From Billgrantia gudaonensis (GTDB lineage: Bacteria > Pseudomonadota > Gammaproteobacteria > Pseudomonadales > Halomonadaceae): a stretch of DNA of 64,000 bases. A program made the translations under genes and the position numbers. The notes under the pieces are model-generated. The model ran no database searches. It was not told the origin of the DNA and worked only from the letters and a program-made list of their open reading frames with translations. Numbering within the stretch: position 1 is the stretch's first letter; every line of letters begins with the position of its first letter. This document shows, piece by piece, positions 18,362 to 28,002 of this stretch. The DNA lies in assembly GCF_900100195.1 (NCBI RefSeq), contig NZ_FNES01000004.1:161209-225208 (forward strand). The letters run 5' to 3'.

Positions 18362-18388
18362 TAAAGTTCCCGCTAACGCCGCCGATAA
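18362..18388 (+). promoter_or_regulatory. Sigma-28 promoter of flaG
   Basis: On the plus strand TAAAGTTC (18362-18369), 11 bases, then GCCGATAA (18381-18388), 60 bases before the flaG ATG. Only one base differs from the FliA consensus. Confidence 0.93.
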
Positions 18389-18447
18389 CGACAGAAGAGC
18401 AGGACTTTGCTTGTGGAACAGACCATAACCAAAAAGGAAACAGCGCC

Positions 18448-18816
18448 ATGACATCGCCACTGTCCGACGCCAAGGGAATTTCCGTATCGTCCGTAGTGCC
18501 GGAGGCCACGCCCAGAGAGCGCAAGGAAAACGTGCTGGGTGCCTTGCCCACCGCTGGCGGCAATCTGGCCGACGCTCAGAGCCACGCACAAGCACCTAGC
18601 CAGGCCGACCTCGTCGAGCCCGTGCAGCGGGTCAACGAGGTGCTGCGTCAGTACGGCGTGTCTTTCGAGATCAACCAGGAGTCGTCTCGAGTGATCACTC
18701 GGATCGTCGATCAGGAATCGGGCGAAGTACTACGCCAGATTCCTCCAGAAGAGGTGCTGGCCATTTCCGAGCGTCTGGAGGAATTCCAAGGACGACTGAT
18801 CGACCTGGAAGCCTGA
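18448..18816 (+). CDS. flaG: FlaG family protein
   Basis: A 122-residue protein. The N-terminal 55 residues are Ala/Pro/Gln-rich and probably disordered. The C-terminal half (QRVNEVLRQYGVSFEINQES then TRIVDQESGEVLRQIPPEE) is the FlaG domain. FlaG influences flagellar filament length in some polar flagellates; its mechanism is not well known. The start is supported by AAGGAAA about 9 bases upstream. The gene stands alone behind a sigma-28 promoter and is convergent with fliE. Confidence 0.92.
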   Translation: MTSPLSDAKGISVSSVVPEATPRERKENVLGALPTAGGNLADAQSHAQAPSQADLVEPVQRVNEVLRQYGVSFEINQESSRVITRIVDQESGEVLRQIPPEEVLAISERLEEFQGRLIDLEA

Positions 18817-18830
18817 CGCATCGGGCATGC

Positions 18831-18850
18831 AGCGGCACGGCAAAGCCGCT
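18831..18850. terminator. Possible weak hairpin between flaG and fliE
   Basis: AGCGGC and GCCGCT form a 6-bp stem around 8 bases, touching the fliE stop codon. There is no U tract on either strand. It is suggested only by position between convergent genes. Confidence 0.35.
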
Positions 18851-19179
18851 CATACCTGCATGTTCATGATGTCCTTGTAGGCCGTAACCAGGCGGCTGCG
18901 GACCTGCTTGCCCATCTCGAAGGCAACGCTGGCCTTCTGCAGGTCGACCATGACGTCGTTGAGTTCGACGCCGGGGTCGCCGGCCTGGAAGGCCTCGGCC
19001 TGGCTATTGGCGGTTTGCTGCAGTTCGTTGACGCGACGAATCGACGCCTGGAGCTCATCGGCGAAACCGCCCTGCCCCACGCTGGTGGTCACATGCTGTC
19101 CCTTATCGGACTGACCGGCAGCCTGGCTGGCGAGGCTTTGCATCTGGGAAAGCGCGGACTCGATGCCTGGTGAACTCAT
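18850..19179 (-). CDS. fliE: Flagellar hook-basal body protein FliE
   Basis: FliE joins the MS ring (FliF) to the rod. The 109-residue length and the C-terminal block (DVMVDLQKASVAFEMGKQVR, then LVTAYKDIMNMQV) are typical of the family. AGGGG lies 9 bases before the ATG. It is transcribed away from fliF, although in many bacteria fliE is the first gene of the fliF operon. The 300-base divergent gap would control both directions. Confidence 0.95.
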   Translation of the reverse strand: MSSPGIESALSQMQSLASQAAGQSDKGQHVTTSVGQGGFADELQASIRRVNELQQTANSQAEAFQAGDPGVELNDVMVDLQKASVAFEMGKQVRSRLVTAYKDIMNMQV

Positions 19180-19479
19180 GCGGCGTTACCCCTATCGGCT
19201 GTTTCGCGGGCGGGCATAGGTGGAAAGTGTCGCCAGGCTAGCAGCTCCGCCCAGCCGGCCAAGCCCCCAAATGGCACTCAAAAACCTGGCTTTTCCTGCC
19301 TTTGGCATGGACGGCGCCTTGGATAATGGCGTCCATCACAAATGCGCCAATGTCCGCGAGCCGAGACGCGTGGCCGGGCGCCATAACAGCGATGGACGGA
19401 TGCAGTCGATGCCTTCATCTCGAACGAGCAGGGAATTCAGGGTTCACCAGGCGGGCATGGCGCTCTCACGGGGGTGCGC
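19180..19479. other. Divergent intergenic region fliE / fliF
   Basis: This 300-base gene-free stretch must hold promoters for fliE and for the fliF operon. I searched by eye for sigma-28 and for sigma-54 (GG-N10-GC) elements and found none I would defend. A GCCGATAG -10-like word near 19190 on the minus strand has no matching -35. No repeat or small gene was recognised. Confidence 0.5.
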
Positions 19480-21258
19480 ATGAGCAATGGCGCGACGACG
19501 CCAAACCGCCAGGATGCCAGCACCAACTCGCAAGCGAATCCCTCGGATCGGGGATCGCTGGAGCGCGTGCTCGCCCCCTTGCGCAACAACCCTCTGGTCG
19601 CTCTCCTCATTGGCGGCGCCGCCTTCATCGCCATCGTGACGGCGCTGATCATGTGGGCCCAGAGCCCCGAGTACCGGGTGCTCTACAGCAATCTCAGCGA
19701 AGCGGACGGCGGACGCATCATCAGCGAGCTGGACAGCCGTGGCGTGCCCTACCGTTTCAGCCAGGGCGGTCAGGCACTGCTGGTCCCCAGCGATCAGGTG
19801 CATGCCCTGCGCCTGCAGCTTGCCGAGCAAGGCCTGCCGCGGGGCGGCAACGTCGGCTTCGAGCTGATGGACAACCAGGCATTCGGAGTCAGCCAGTTCG
19901 CCGAGCAGGTGAACTTCCAGCGCGGCCTGGAAGGCGAACTGGCCAGCTCCATTCAGGCTCTCGGCCCGGTCAACCAGGCCCGCGTACACCTGGCCATGGC
20001 CCGCTCCTCGGTATTCGTGCGCGACCGCAAACCCGCCGAAGCCTCGGTGGTGCTGACCCTCGAAGCGGGACGCGTGCTGGGCGAAGGCCAGGTAAGCGCC
20101 ATCGTGCACATGGTTTCGAGCAGCGTCCCCGATCTGGCGGCCGAGGACGTGACCGTCGTCGACCAGGACGGCAACCTGCTCTCGCGCCAGAGCGCTGCCG
20201 GCAGCGACCTCGACGGCACCCAGCTCGACTACATCGCCGAAGTCGAGCACTCCTACCAGCAGCGCATCGAGAACATCCTCATTCCCCTGCTGGGCCGCGA
20301 GCGGGTGCGCGCCCAGGTTGCCGCCCAGATCGACTTCTCGCGCCGTGAGCAGACCGCCGAGCGCTACGCCCCCAACCAGGCCCCCAACGACGCTGCCGTG
20401 CGCAGCCGCCAGTCATCGCTTTCCTACGATGGTGGCGACGATCTCGCCATGGGCATTCCCGGTGCACTCAGCAACACGCCGCCCGGCACTGCGCCCTCCC
20501 CCATCGCCACCCCCGACGATGACGCGGGCGAGGACGAAGAGGCAGCCGAAGGCGACGACGGCGAAGGCAATGCGGCCGAGCAGGAAGAGCAGCAGGCGCT
20601 TCGCAATCTACGCCAGGACGACGTGGTCAACTACGAGGTGGACCGCAGCGTGGAGCACATCCAGCATCGTCGTGGCCGCGTGGAACGCCTCTCCGCGGCC
20701 GTCGTGGTCGACTATCGTGAAGAGCGCAACGACGAGGGCGAATGGGAGAGCAACCCGCTCAGCGACGAGGAGATCGAGCAGATTCGACGACTCATTCGTC
20801 AGGCCATCGGCTTCTCTCAGGCGCGCGGCGACGAGATCGAAGTGGTCAACAGCCCGTTCAGCCACAGCGACGACGAGGAAGAAGTCGTCGAGTGGTGGCA
20901 ATCGCCCGAGGTGCACGCCCTGGCGCTGACCATCGGCCGCTACCTGCTGGTTGCTCTGGGCATCCTGCTCACCTATCTGCTCATCCTGCGCCCGCTGATC
21001 AAGCGCTACACCCAGCAGCCGGTACTCTCTACGGCCACGCCGGGCGGCGCGCTGAGCGTGCGGGTCGGCGACGACGAAGCGGGCAACGATGGCGACCAAT
21101 CGATGGTCGAGGGCGAGGAAGACCGGCCCTATCCCAAGCCCAAACGGCGTCGCAAGTCCTCTGCGTATGAGGACCACCTGACCGAGCTGCGCGAAATGGC
21201 CCAGGAGGATCCGCGCATGATAGCCATGATCGTACGCAACTGGATGAACAAGGAATGA
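19480..21258 (+). CDS. fliF: Flagellar MS-ring protein FliF
   Basis: FliF forms the inner-membrane MS ring that houses the export gate. In 592 residues there is TM1 (about 37-60, PLVALLIGGAAFIAIVTAL), ring-building motifs (YRVLYSNLSEADGGRIISEL, GFELMDNQAFGVSQFAEQVN, LEASVV-type strands), an acidic insertion (about 345-375, rich in Asp/Glu), and TM2 (about 482-505). The C-terminal cytoplasmic tail ending in MIVRNWMNKE binds FliG. The acidic insertion is unusually long and suits a halophile. The ATG at 19480 is preferred over the GTG two codons earlier because GGGGGTG then sits at a normal distance. The gene ends in a 4-base overlap with fliG. Confidence 0.97.
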   Translation: MSNGATTPNRQDASTNSQANPSDRGSLERVLAPLRNNPLVALLIGGAAFIAIVTALIMWAQSPEYRVLYSNLSEADGGRIISELDSRGVPYRFSQGGQALLVPSDQVHALRLQLAEQGLPRGGNVGFELMDNQAFGVSQFAEQVNFQRGLEGELASSIQALGPVNQARVHLAMARSSVFVRDRKPAEASVVLTLEAGRVLGEGQVSAIVHMVSSSVPDLAAEDVTVVDQDGNLLSRQSAAGSDLDGTQLDYIAEVEHSYQQRIENILIPLLGRERVRAQVAAQIDFSRREQTAERYAPNQAPNDAAVRSRQSSLSYDGGDDLAMGIPGALSNTPPGTAPSPIATPDDDAGEDEEAAEGDDGEGNAAEQEEQQALRNLRQDDVVNYEVDRSVEHIQHRRGRVERLSAAVVVDYREERNDEGEWESNPLSDEEIEQIRRLIRQAIGFSQARGDEIEVVNSPFSHSDDEEEVVEWWQSPEVHALALTIGRYLLVALGILLTYLLILRPLIKRYTQQPVLSTATPGGALSVRVGDDEAGNDGDQSMVEGEEDRPYPKPKRRRKSSAYEDHLTELREMAQEDPRMIAMIVRNWMNKE

Positions 21259-22265
21259 GTGCCGCGCCGACCAAAGCCATGAGCGGCATGCGCCGCAGTG
21301 CCATCCTGATGCTCGCGCTGGACGAGGACAGCGCGGCCGAGGTGTTCAAGTTCCTGCCGCCCAAGGAGATCCAGCAGCTCAGCATGGAGATGGCCGAGCT
21401 CGGTCAAGTCTCCCATGAGGACATGCAGAAAGTGCTGCAGGAGTTCAGCGACGAGACCGAAGAGTTCATCGCGCTCAACCTCAACTCCAGCGAGCACATT
21501 CGTTCGGTGCTGACCAAGGCCCTCGGCAGCGAACGGGCCACCAGCTTGATCGAGGACGTCCTCGAGAGCTCAAGCACCAGCTCCGGCATCGACTCCCTCA
21601 ACCTCATGGAACCCTCCATGGTATCGGAGTTGATCCGCGACGAGCATCCGCAGATTATCGCCACCATTCTCGTCCACCTGGAGCGTCACCAGGCCGCCGA
21701 CGTGCTCGAGCTGTTCGACGACAAACTGCGCAACGACGTGGTCCTGCGCATTGCCACCTTCAGCGGCGTTCAGCCGGCTGCGCTGCAGGAACTCACCGAG
21801 GTACTGTCGGGCATGCTCGACGGCCAGAACCTCAAGCGCAGCAAGATGGGCGGCGTGAGAACCGCTGCGGAAATCCTCAACCTGATGAATTCCAATCAGG
21901 AAGAGACCGCCATCGAGACGGTGCGCGCCCACAGCGAGGATCTGGCGCAAAAGATCATCGACGAGATGTTCCTGTTCGAGAACCTGCTCGACCTGGACGA
22001 TCGCAGCATCCAGCTGGTGCTCAAGGAGATCGACACCAACTCCCTGGTGGTGGCGCTCAAGGGAGCACCGGATTCGCTCATGGAGAAGTTCCTGCGCAAC
22101 ATGTCGCGCCGCGCCGCCGACCTCATGCGCGAAGACATGGAGGCACGCGGCCCCATCCGGGTTTCCCAGGTGGAGGCCGAACAGAAGGCGATCCTGCAGG
22201 TGGTGCGCCGCCTGGCCGATGCCGGCGAGATCGTGCTGAGCGGCGGAGACGAGACCTATGTCTGA
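21255..22265 (+). CDS. fliG: Flagellar motor switch protein FliG
   Basis: FliG is the rotor component that touches the stator and sets the torque direction. The 336-residue protein has the N-terminal FliF-binding domain (SAILMLALDEDSAAEVFKFL), the middle domain with the EHPQ motif (EHPQIIATILVHLERHQAADVL) and the C-terminal torque helix (LDLDDRSIQLVLKEIDTNSL). The family-type charged residues of the helix are present. It overlaps fliF by ATGA and fliH by 8 bases, so the genes are translationally coupled. Confidence 0.97.
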   Translation: MSAAPTKAMSGMRRSAILMLALDEDSAAEVFKFLPPKEIQQLSMEMAELGQVSHEDMQKVLQEFSDETEEFIALNLNSSEHIRSVLTKALGSERATSLIEDVLESSSTSSGIDSLNLMEPSMVSELIRDEHPQIIATILVHLERHQAADVLELFDDKLRNDVVLRIATFSGVQPAALQELTEVLSGMLDGQNLKRSKMGGVRTAAEILNLMNSNQEETAIETVRAHSEDLAQKIIDEMFLFENLLDLDDRSIQLVLKEIDTNSLVVALKGAPDSLMEKFLRNMSRRAADLMREDMEARGPIRVSQVEAEQKAILQVVRRLADAGEIVLSGGDETYV

Positions 22266-23007
22266 CCGGTCTTCCGCGTCCATCGAACGCAACGGCGCCT
22301 GGCAGCGCTGGCGCATGGGCGAGCTGGCACCCGGCGTGCGCCGCCAGTCAGCCGAAGAAGACTCGCATCCTTCGGAACGGGCCCAGCGCGAAGCGGCGAG
22401 CCGCCGGGCCGCCGAACGTCAGCGCGCCGAACTTCAGGCCCTGCATGAATCGGTCCGCAAGCAGGCTCGCGAAGAAGGCTATCGGGCAGGCTTCGAGGAA
22501 GGCCGGCACGAGGGTCATGCCCAGGGGCTCGAAGAGGGCCGACGGCAAGCCGAGCGAGAGCTCGACGAACGCACTCGTGAAACTCTCGCCCCTCTGACGC
22601 CGCTGGCCCAGGCGTTCAGCGAGGCCCTGAACGAACTCGACGAGCAGATCGGCGACGACCTCGTGGCACTGGCCCTGTCGACCGGCAAGCAGCTGGCCGG
22701 CGACGCCTTGAAGACGCGTCCGCGCCAGATCCTCGAGCTGATTCGCGCCCTGCTGCACAGCGAGCCGCCAATGACCGGTCAGCAACGCCTGTGGCTGCAT
22801 CCGCTGGACCACAAGCTGGTGGAGAAGCATTTGGGCGAGGAATTGCAGGCCGCCGGCTGGAAGCTGCAGCCCGACGACCAGTTGACCCGCGGCGGCTGCC
22901 GCGTGACCAGTGCCAGTGGCGAACTCGACGCCACCTGGGAAAGCCGCTGGCAGGCGGTCAAATCCCAGGTCCGCCGTCGTACCGCCTCAGCGGACAGCAG
23001 CGAGTAA
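22258..23007 (+). CDS. fliH: Flagellar assembly protein FliH
   Basis: FliH is the peripheral stalk that binds the export ATPase FliI and holds it at the base. The 249 residues contain an N-terminal charged coiled coil, a Gly-containing repeat helix typical of FliH (EEGYRAGFEEGRHEGHAQGL) and the C-terminal FliI-binding domain (about 120-245, LALSTGKQLAGDALKTRP). It lies within the fliF operon, overlapping fliG by 8 bases. Confidence 0.94.
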   Translation: MSDRSSASIERNGAWQRWRMGELAPGVRRQSAEEDSHPSERAQREAASRRAAERQRAELQALHESVRKQAREEGYRAGFEEGRHEGHAQGLEEGRRQAERELDERTRETLAPLTPLAQAFSEALNELDEQIGDDLVALALSTGKQLAGDALKTRPRQILELIRALLHSEPPMTGQQRLWLHPLDHKLVEKHLGEELQAAGWKLQPDDQLTRGGCRVTSASGELDATWESRWQAVKSQVRRRTASADSSE

Positions 23008-23019
23008 TCGGAGAGCACC

Positions 23020-24414
23020 ATGCACGAGGCCGTGGCACACAATCCGCATCGGGCGCGCTGGCAACAGACGCTGGCTCACGTGCGCCAGCGGGTCGAGAGC
23101 GTGCCGGCCTACCGCACCAGCGGCCGCGTGCTGCGCGCCACCGGCATGGTCATCGAGGCCGTGGGGCTGCGCGTGGCACTGGGCAACGCCTGTCGCATCG
23201 AGCTGCCCTCCCCCGGCGGCAACGAACCGCCCCGCTTCGCGGAGGCGGAAGTGGTCGGCTTTGCCGGGGAAAAACTCTTCCTGATGCCGCTTTCCGAGAT
23301 CACCGGCCTGATGCCCGGCGCCCGGGTCTTTCCGCTCGGCGACGGTCCCGACCACGCGGCACGCCGTTTCCCTTTGGGGGAAACATTGCTCGGGCGCATC
23401 GTCGACGGCAACGGCCAGCCACTCGACGGCCTGGGGCCACTGGAATCCGCCCCGCGCGCTCCGCTGACCTCGCCGCCCCTCAATCCGCTGTCGCGCGCCC
23501 CCATCGAAGAGCAGATCGACGTGGGCATACGCGCCATCAACGCCCTGCTGGCCATTGGCCGCGGCCAGCGCATGGGGCTGTTCGCCGGCTCCGGCGTGGG
23601 CAAGTCGGTATTGCTCGGCATGATGGCTCGCTATACCCGCGCCGACGTCATCGTGGTGGGCCTGATCGGCGAGCGCGGTCGCGAGGTTCAGGATTTCATC
23701 GACAACATTCTGGGCGAGGAAGGCCGCCAGCGGGCCGTGGTCGTCGCCGCACCGGCCGACACCTCGCCGCTTCAGCGCCTGCAGGGCGCGTCCTATGCCA
23801 CGCGACTCGCCGAAGGGTTCCGCGATCAGGGACGGAACGTCCTGCTGATCATGGACTCGCTGACCCGCTACGCCATGGCCCAGCGCGAGATCGCCCTCGC
23901 CATCGGCGAGCCGCCGGCCACCAAGGGCTATCCGCCCTCGGTGTTCGCCAAGATTCCCGGCCTGGTGGAACGCGCCGGCAACGCGGAACGCGGCTGCGGC
24001 TCGATCACCGCCTTCTATACGGTACTCACCGAAGGCGACGACCAGCAGGACCCCATCGCCGATTCGGCTCGCGCGATTCTCGACGGCCACATCGTGCTGT
24101 CACGCACCCTCGCCGAAGCGGGCCACTATCCGGCCATCGACATCGAGGCTTCCATCAGCCGCGCCATGACGCACATCATCGACGACGAACAGCTCGCCAT
24201 GGCGCAATCCTTCAAGCAGCTCTTTTCACGCTACCAGCGCAATCGCGACCTGATCAGCGTGGGCGCCTACACGCCCGGCCACGACCCGCAGCTCGATGAT
24301 GCCGTGCAACGCTATCCCTCGCTGGAGCGTTTCCTCCAGCAGGGCATGCAGGAGAGCGCCTCGATCGATTCGGCACGCGAGCAGTTGGAAAACACCGTGG
24401 GAGGCAAGCCATGA
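23020..24414 (+). CDS. fliI: Flagellum-specific ATPase FliI
   Basis: FliI is the hexameric ATPase that helps substrates enter the export gate. In 464 residues it has the beta-barrel N-domain, Walker A (GSGVGKS, about residues 190-196), the [15 protein letters not shown] segment, the Walker B region ([20 protein letters not shown]) and the C-terminal helical domain. GGAGAG precedes the ATG. It ends with an ATGA overlap with fliJ. Confidence 0.97.
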   Translation: MHEAVAHNPHRARWQQTLAHVRQRVESVPAYRTSGRVLRATGMVIEAVGLRVALGNACRIELPSPGGNEPPRFAEAEVVGFAGEKLFLMPLSEITGLMPGARVFPLGDGPDHAARRFPLGETLLGRIVDGNGQPLDGLGPLESAPRAPLTSPPLNPLSRAPIEEQIDVGIRAINALLAIGRGQRMGLFAGSGVGKSVLLGMMARYTRADVIVVGLIGERGREVQDFIDNILGEEGRQRAVVVAAPADTSPLQRLQGASYATRLAEGFRDQGRNVLLIMDSLTRYAMAQREIALAIGEPPATKGYPPSVFAKIPGLVERAGNAERGCGSITAFYTVLTEGDDQQDPIADSARAILDGHIVLSRTLAEAGHYPAIDIEASISRAMTHIIDDEQLAMAQSFKQLFSRYQRNRDLISVGAYTPGHDPQLDDAVQRYPSLERFLQQGMQESASIDSAREQLENTVGGKP

Positions 24415-24869
24415 GTGCCACCTCACAGCTCGACATGCTCAGCGAGCTGGCGCGCAATGCCCGCGACCAGGCGGGTCAGGCACTGGCGGGAGAGCGCCAG
24501 AGCGAACAGCAGGTCAACGCCCAGCTCGAATCGCTGACCCGCTACCGCTACGAATACGCAGAACGCCTGCAGCAGGCGATGCGCAACGGCATCGACCCGG
24601 CCAGCATGCACAATTACCAGCAGTTCCTCGCTTCGCTCGACGCTGCGCTGCAGCGCGCTCGCCAGGCCCTGCACGAGCAGCGCCAGCGCGTGGCCCGACG
24701 CCAGCATGAATGGCAAGAGGAGCAGCAACGACTCTCGGCTTACGATACCCTGTCGTCACGCCGCGAAGCCGAACGACACAAACGCGAAGCGCGTCGTGAA
24801 CAGCGCCTGAGCGACGAACTGGCATCGGGACGCTTGTTGCGCGAGCGCAACGCCCCGCGCGAGACCTGA
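24411..24869 (+). CDS. fliJ: Flagellar export chaperone FliJ
   Basis: FliJ is the coiled-coil stalk that inserts into the FliI ring and links it to FlhA. The 152-residue protein is nearly all alpha-helical and highly charged ([20 protein letters not shown]), with the usual FliJ length. The start overlaps the fliI stop. Confidence 0.92.
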   Translation: MSATSQLDMLSELARNARDQAGQALAGERQSEQQVNAQLESLTRYRYEYAERLQQAMRNGIDPASMHNYQQFLASLDAALQRARQALHEQRQRVARRQHEWQEEQQRLSAYDTLSSRREAERHKREARREQRLSDELASGRLLRERNAPRET

Positions 24870-24888
24870 GGTGAATCGGGAGATGGCT

Positions 24889-26313
24889 ATGGACATTCGA
24901 ATGATGCTGGCCGCCCAGGCGGGCAAGTCCGCACCCAAGATGCAGGGCGGGGCTACCGACACCGGGCAGTTTGCCCAGAACCTGGCCAATGCCGGTCGCC
25001 ATGGTGGCAACGACCTGGCCAAGCTGGTCAGTGCCGGACAGCAAACCGGAGCCGACCTGGCCACGCTGGCCAAGCAAGCCAAAGCACACGCTTCCGCCGC
25101 TCCCCAACCGGGCAAGGCGGGGCAAGCCAATGCGCTGGCCGAAGCGCTGGCGGCACATGGACTCTCCAGCGCTGCGGCCGAAACCCTCCAGGCGCAACTA
25201 CCCGAAGTCCAGGCGGATCTGGAAGCCATTCGGCAGCGCATCGAGGCGGTCATGGCTGACCGGAGCGCCACCTCCCAGGACGAACTGGTGGAAGCCGCCC
25301 CCCTCTCCGATTCCGAACTGGAGGAAGCACTGGCGGCCCTGGTTGACGAGGGAACGCTCGACCCGGCGACGGCCAAGGCCATCGAAGCGGCCATCCAGCG
25401 CGACGAAACCGGGCCCCAAACCGCTGACGAAACCACCGTGGCCGCACTCCAGCAAGCCCTGGCCGCCGTGGCCAATGACAACCGTCAGGCTCGAACGGCA
25501 TCGGCCGGCGAGCGAACCGCCGCGGGTCGTACCGCCTCCACGGCACCGACTTCGCAGCGACCCGATGCCGCTTCGCTGGAGACCCTGCTGGGAAGCCAGC
25601 GCCGGGAAGTGCCGGCCGCCGATAACGGCGCCTCACGTCCTGCCGCTCAGTCACTGGATGCCAAGGCCGTCGAAGCGGCACTGATGACGGAGCGCCAGAA
25701 CGCCATGCCGCGTGGGCTGGGCGGCGAAAGCGGACGCAACGTGACGAACGAGGCGGCATCGGCATTGGCTGGCGGTGCTCTCCCCACCCAGGGTAGTGCG
25801 ACTTTTTCGCAGAGCATGGCTTCGGCCAACCCCAGCGCTACCGGCGGCACGCCCGGCCAAGCCACTTTGAGCGCTCCCGTTCAGAGCCCTGCCTGGCCGG
25901 GTCAACTGGGCCAGCAGCTGGTACAGTTCGCACGCCAGGGTGCTGGCGAGCAGCAGATCGAGATGCGACTGCACCCCGCTGAACTCGGGCCGCTATCGGT
26001 GACGCTCAAGATGACCGAGCAGGGCGCCCAGGCGCAGTTCCTCTCGGCCCATGCCCAGGTGCGCCAGGCCATCGAACAGGCGCTGCCTCAACTGCGCGAC
26101 GCACTGGCCGAACAGGGCATCGACCTGAGCGAGACCTCCGTCGGCGAACAGCGCCAGCACGAGGGGCAAGCCTTTGCGGGCAACGAAGGCGGACGCAACC
26201 AGGCTGGCGTCGAGCCGGCTGCCGATGGTTCCGCCGCGGCTGAAGGCATTCCGGCATCCGACGGCGTGGCCACCGAGATGACGCTGAACGGCCGTGTGAA
26301 CCTCTATGCATGA
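24889..26313 (+). CDS. fliK: Flagellar hook-length control protein FliK
   Basis: FliK is the molecular ruler that is secreted during hook growth and switches export specificity. The 474-residue protein is Ala/Gln/Thr-rich through most of its length. It ends in the conserved FliK C-terminal domain (about 355-430: EMRLHPAELGPLSVTLKM, QFLSAHAQVRQAIEQALPQL). The start is ambiguous among GTG 24871, ATG 24883 and ATG 24889; the last has CGGGAG six bases upstream and is chosen. Confidence 0.92.
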   Translation: MDIRMMLAAQAGKSAPKMQGGATDTGQFAQNLANAGRHGGNDLAKLVSAGQQTGADLATLAKQAKAHASAAPQPGKAGQANALAEALAAHGLSSAAAETLQAQLPEVQADLEAIRQRIEAVMADRSATSQDELVEAAPLSDSELEEALAALVDEGTLDPATAKAIEAAIQRDETGPQTADETTVAALQQALAAVANDNRQARTASAGERTAAGRTASTAPTSQRPDAASLETLLGSQRREVPAADNGASRPAAQSLDAKAVEAALMTERQNAMPRGLGGESGRNVTNEAASALAGGALPTQGSATFSQSMASANPSATGGTPGQATLSAPVQSPAWPGQLGQQLVQFARQGAGEQQIEMRLHPAELGPLSVTLKMTEQGAQAQFLSAHAQVRQAIEQALPQLRDALAEQGIDLSETSVGEQRQHEGQAFAGNEGGRNQAGVEPAADGSAAAEGIPASDGVATEMTLNGRVNLYA

Positions 26314-26330
26314 GGCGCACCATCATCGCT

Positions 26331-26386
26331 GGCGACGATGAAAACACGAGATGGCGGCGTTCGCGTGGCGTGTTTTCGCCATCGCC
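26331..26386. repeat. Long inverted repeat between fliK and fliL
   Basis: GGCGACGATGAAAACACG (26331-26348) and its near-complement CGTGTTTTCGCCATCGCC (26369-26386) form an 18-bp stem with three mismatched positions around a 20-base loop. It lies in the 150-base gap that splits fliFGHIJK from fliLMNOPQR. It has no U tract, so it may be an RNA-processing or attenuation structure and not a simple terminator. Confidence 0.6.
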
Positions 26387-26463
26387 ATCATGATCGCCAG
26401 GACACAATGGCGATTTTTCGCACAACGACTCTTTAACGACAATCGATCACGAAAGGCAGGGCA

Positions 26464-26940
26464 ATGGCAAACTCGAAGGGTGGCTCTTCCAAGCTTCTGT
26501 GGCTACTGCTGGTGCTGGTTCTGCTCTCCAGCACGGCGGCAGGCGTGGCCATCTACATGGTGATGAGCGACGAAGGCAATGCAGACGACAACAACCTCCA
26601 GTCGCAGCAGGTCGAACGTCGGTCGCCCATCTTCGTGACCATCGACCCCTTCACCGTCAATCTCGCCGATGACCGCTACGGCTCGCGGCTGCTGTATGCC
26701 GGCATTTCACTGAAGGTCGACAACGAGGAGTCGCGCACTCTCCTCGAGGAACACATGCCCCAGGTGCGCAGTCGACTGCTGACGCTCTTCTCGGGCAAGC
26801 AAGCCCAGGATCTGACCTCGCCGGAAGGCAAGCGCCAGCTCTCCCAGGAAGTCATCGCAACGCTTTCCGAGCCCCTCACCGAACGGCAGCCTCCCCTGGA
26901 GATACGGGAAGTCCTGTTCACCGAGTTCATCGTCCAATAG
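26464..26940 (+). CDS. fliL: Flagellar basal body-associated protein FliL
   Basis: FliL sits around the stators and supports torque under load. In 158 residues there is one TM (about 8-30, LLWLLLVLVLLSSTAAGVAI), a linker, and the periplasmic FliL domain (FVTIDPFTVNLAD, RLLYAGISLKV, EVLFTEFIVQ). It begins the second half of the operon after a 150-base gap. AAAGGCAGGG precedes the ATG. Confidence 0.95.
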   Translation: MANSKGGSSKLLWLLLVLVLLSSTAAGVAIYMVMSDEGNADDNNLQSQQVERRSPIFVTIDPFTVNLADDRYGSRLLYAGISLKVDNEESRTLLEEHMPQVRSRLLTLFSGKQAQDLTSPEGKRQLSQEVIATLSEPLTERQPPLEIREVLFTEFIVQ

Positions 26941-26955
26941 CGCTGGCCGACAACC

Positions 26956-28002
26956 ATGTCCCAAGACGACCTGCTGTCACAGGAAGAGATCGACGCGCTG
27001 CTCAAGGGCGTGAGCGGTGATGAGGAGTCCACCTCGCACGGCGACGGTGACTCGCGCGTGCGCCCCTACGACCCGGCCACCCAGCATCGAATCATTCGCG
27101 AGCGCCTGCAGGCACTCGACATCATCAACGAGCGTTTCGCACGGCATTTCCGCATGGGTCTGTTCAACCTGCTGCGGCGCAGTGCCGACATCACCGTGGA
27201 CAGCGTGCGGTACCAGAGCTACAGCGATTTTTCGCGCAACGTGCCGGTACCCACCAACATCAACATCATCGCCATGAAACCGCTGCGCGGTTCGGCGCTG
27301 ATCGTGTTTCCGCCCAACCTGGTCTTCATGGTGGTGGACAACCTGTTCGGCGGTGACGGCCGGTTCCTCACCAAATCCGAGGGGCGCGAGTTCACCAATA
27401 CCGAACAGCGCATCATCCAGCGGCTGCTTTCGCTGGCCATCGACGCCTACTCCGAGTCGTGGAAATCGGTCTATCCGCTGGAGATCAGCTATCTGCGCAG
27501 CGAGATGCAGTCGAAGTTCGCCAACATCACCAACTCGCCCAACGAGATCGTGGTGAACACGAGCTTCAACATCGAGGTGGGCAATCTGACCAGCAGTTTC
27601 CAGATCTGCATCCCCTACTCGATGATCGAACCGCTGCGCGATCTGCTGGCCAACCCGCTGAGCGACGGCAGCCAGAACCAGGACGGCACCTGGACCCAGC
27701 GCATGGCAGGCGAGCTTCGCCACTCGGAGGTGGAGCTGGTGGCCAATTTCGCCACCATCTCCAGCCGCATCGCTCACGTGATGGCTCTCAAGGTGGGCGA
27801 CGTCCTGCCTTTCGAGCTTCCCGAAACCGTGACGGCCAATGTGGATGGCGTGCCCGTGATGGAATGCGAATACGGCAGCCAACACGAGCAGCGTGCCTTG
27901 CGCGTCCTCCGCATCATCGACCATGGAGCGCAGCACGCCTCATCACCCGACGACTTCATCAAGGGCACTGCGCCGCAAGCCAAGGACTCCAAGCATGACT
28001 GA
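26956..28002 (+). CDS. fliM: Flagellar motor switch protein FliM
   Basis: FliM is the C-ring protein that binds CheY-P and flips rotation. The 348-residue protein has the N-terminal CheY-binding peptide (DDLLSQEEIDALLKGV), the central CheC-like domain with the GGDGR element, and a C-terminal SpoA domain that packs with FliN. The end overlaps fliN by 8 bases. Confidence 0.96.
   Translation: MSQDDLLSQEEIDALLKGVSGDEESTSHGDGDSRVRPYDPATQHRIIRERLQALDIINERFARHFRMGLFNLLRRSADITVDSVRYQSYSDFSRNVPVPTNINIIAMKPLRGSALIVFPPNLVFMVVDNLFGGDGRFLTKSEGREFTNTEQRIIQRLLSLAIDAYSESWKSVYPLEISYLRSEMQSKFANITNSPNEIVVNTSFNIEVGNLTSSFQICIPYSMIEPLRDLLANPLSDGSQNQDGTWTQRMAGELRHSEVELVANFATISSRIAHVMALKVGDVLPFELPETVTANVDGVPVMECEYGSQHEQRALRVLRIIDHGAQHASSPDDFIKGTAPQAKDSKHD

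Noticed and set aside
19180..19200. GCCGATAG word before fliE
   Set aside because: No matching -35 element at 11 bases; a lone -10 word is expected by chance in GC-rich DNA.
26406..26422. Possible sigma-54 promoter before fliL (TGGCGATTTTTCGC)
   Set aside because: The GG to GC spacing is one base short and the -24 and -12 elements are otherwise poor matches.
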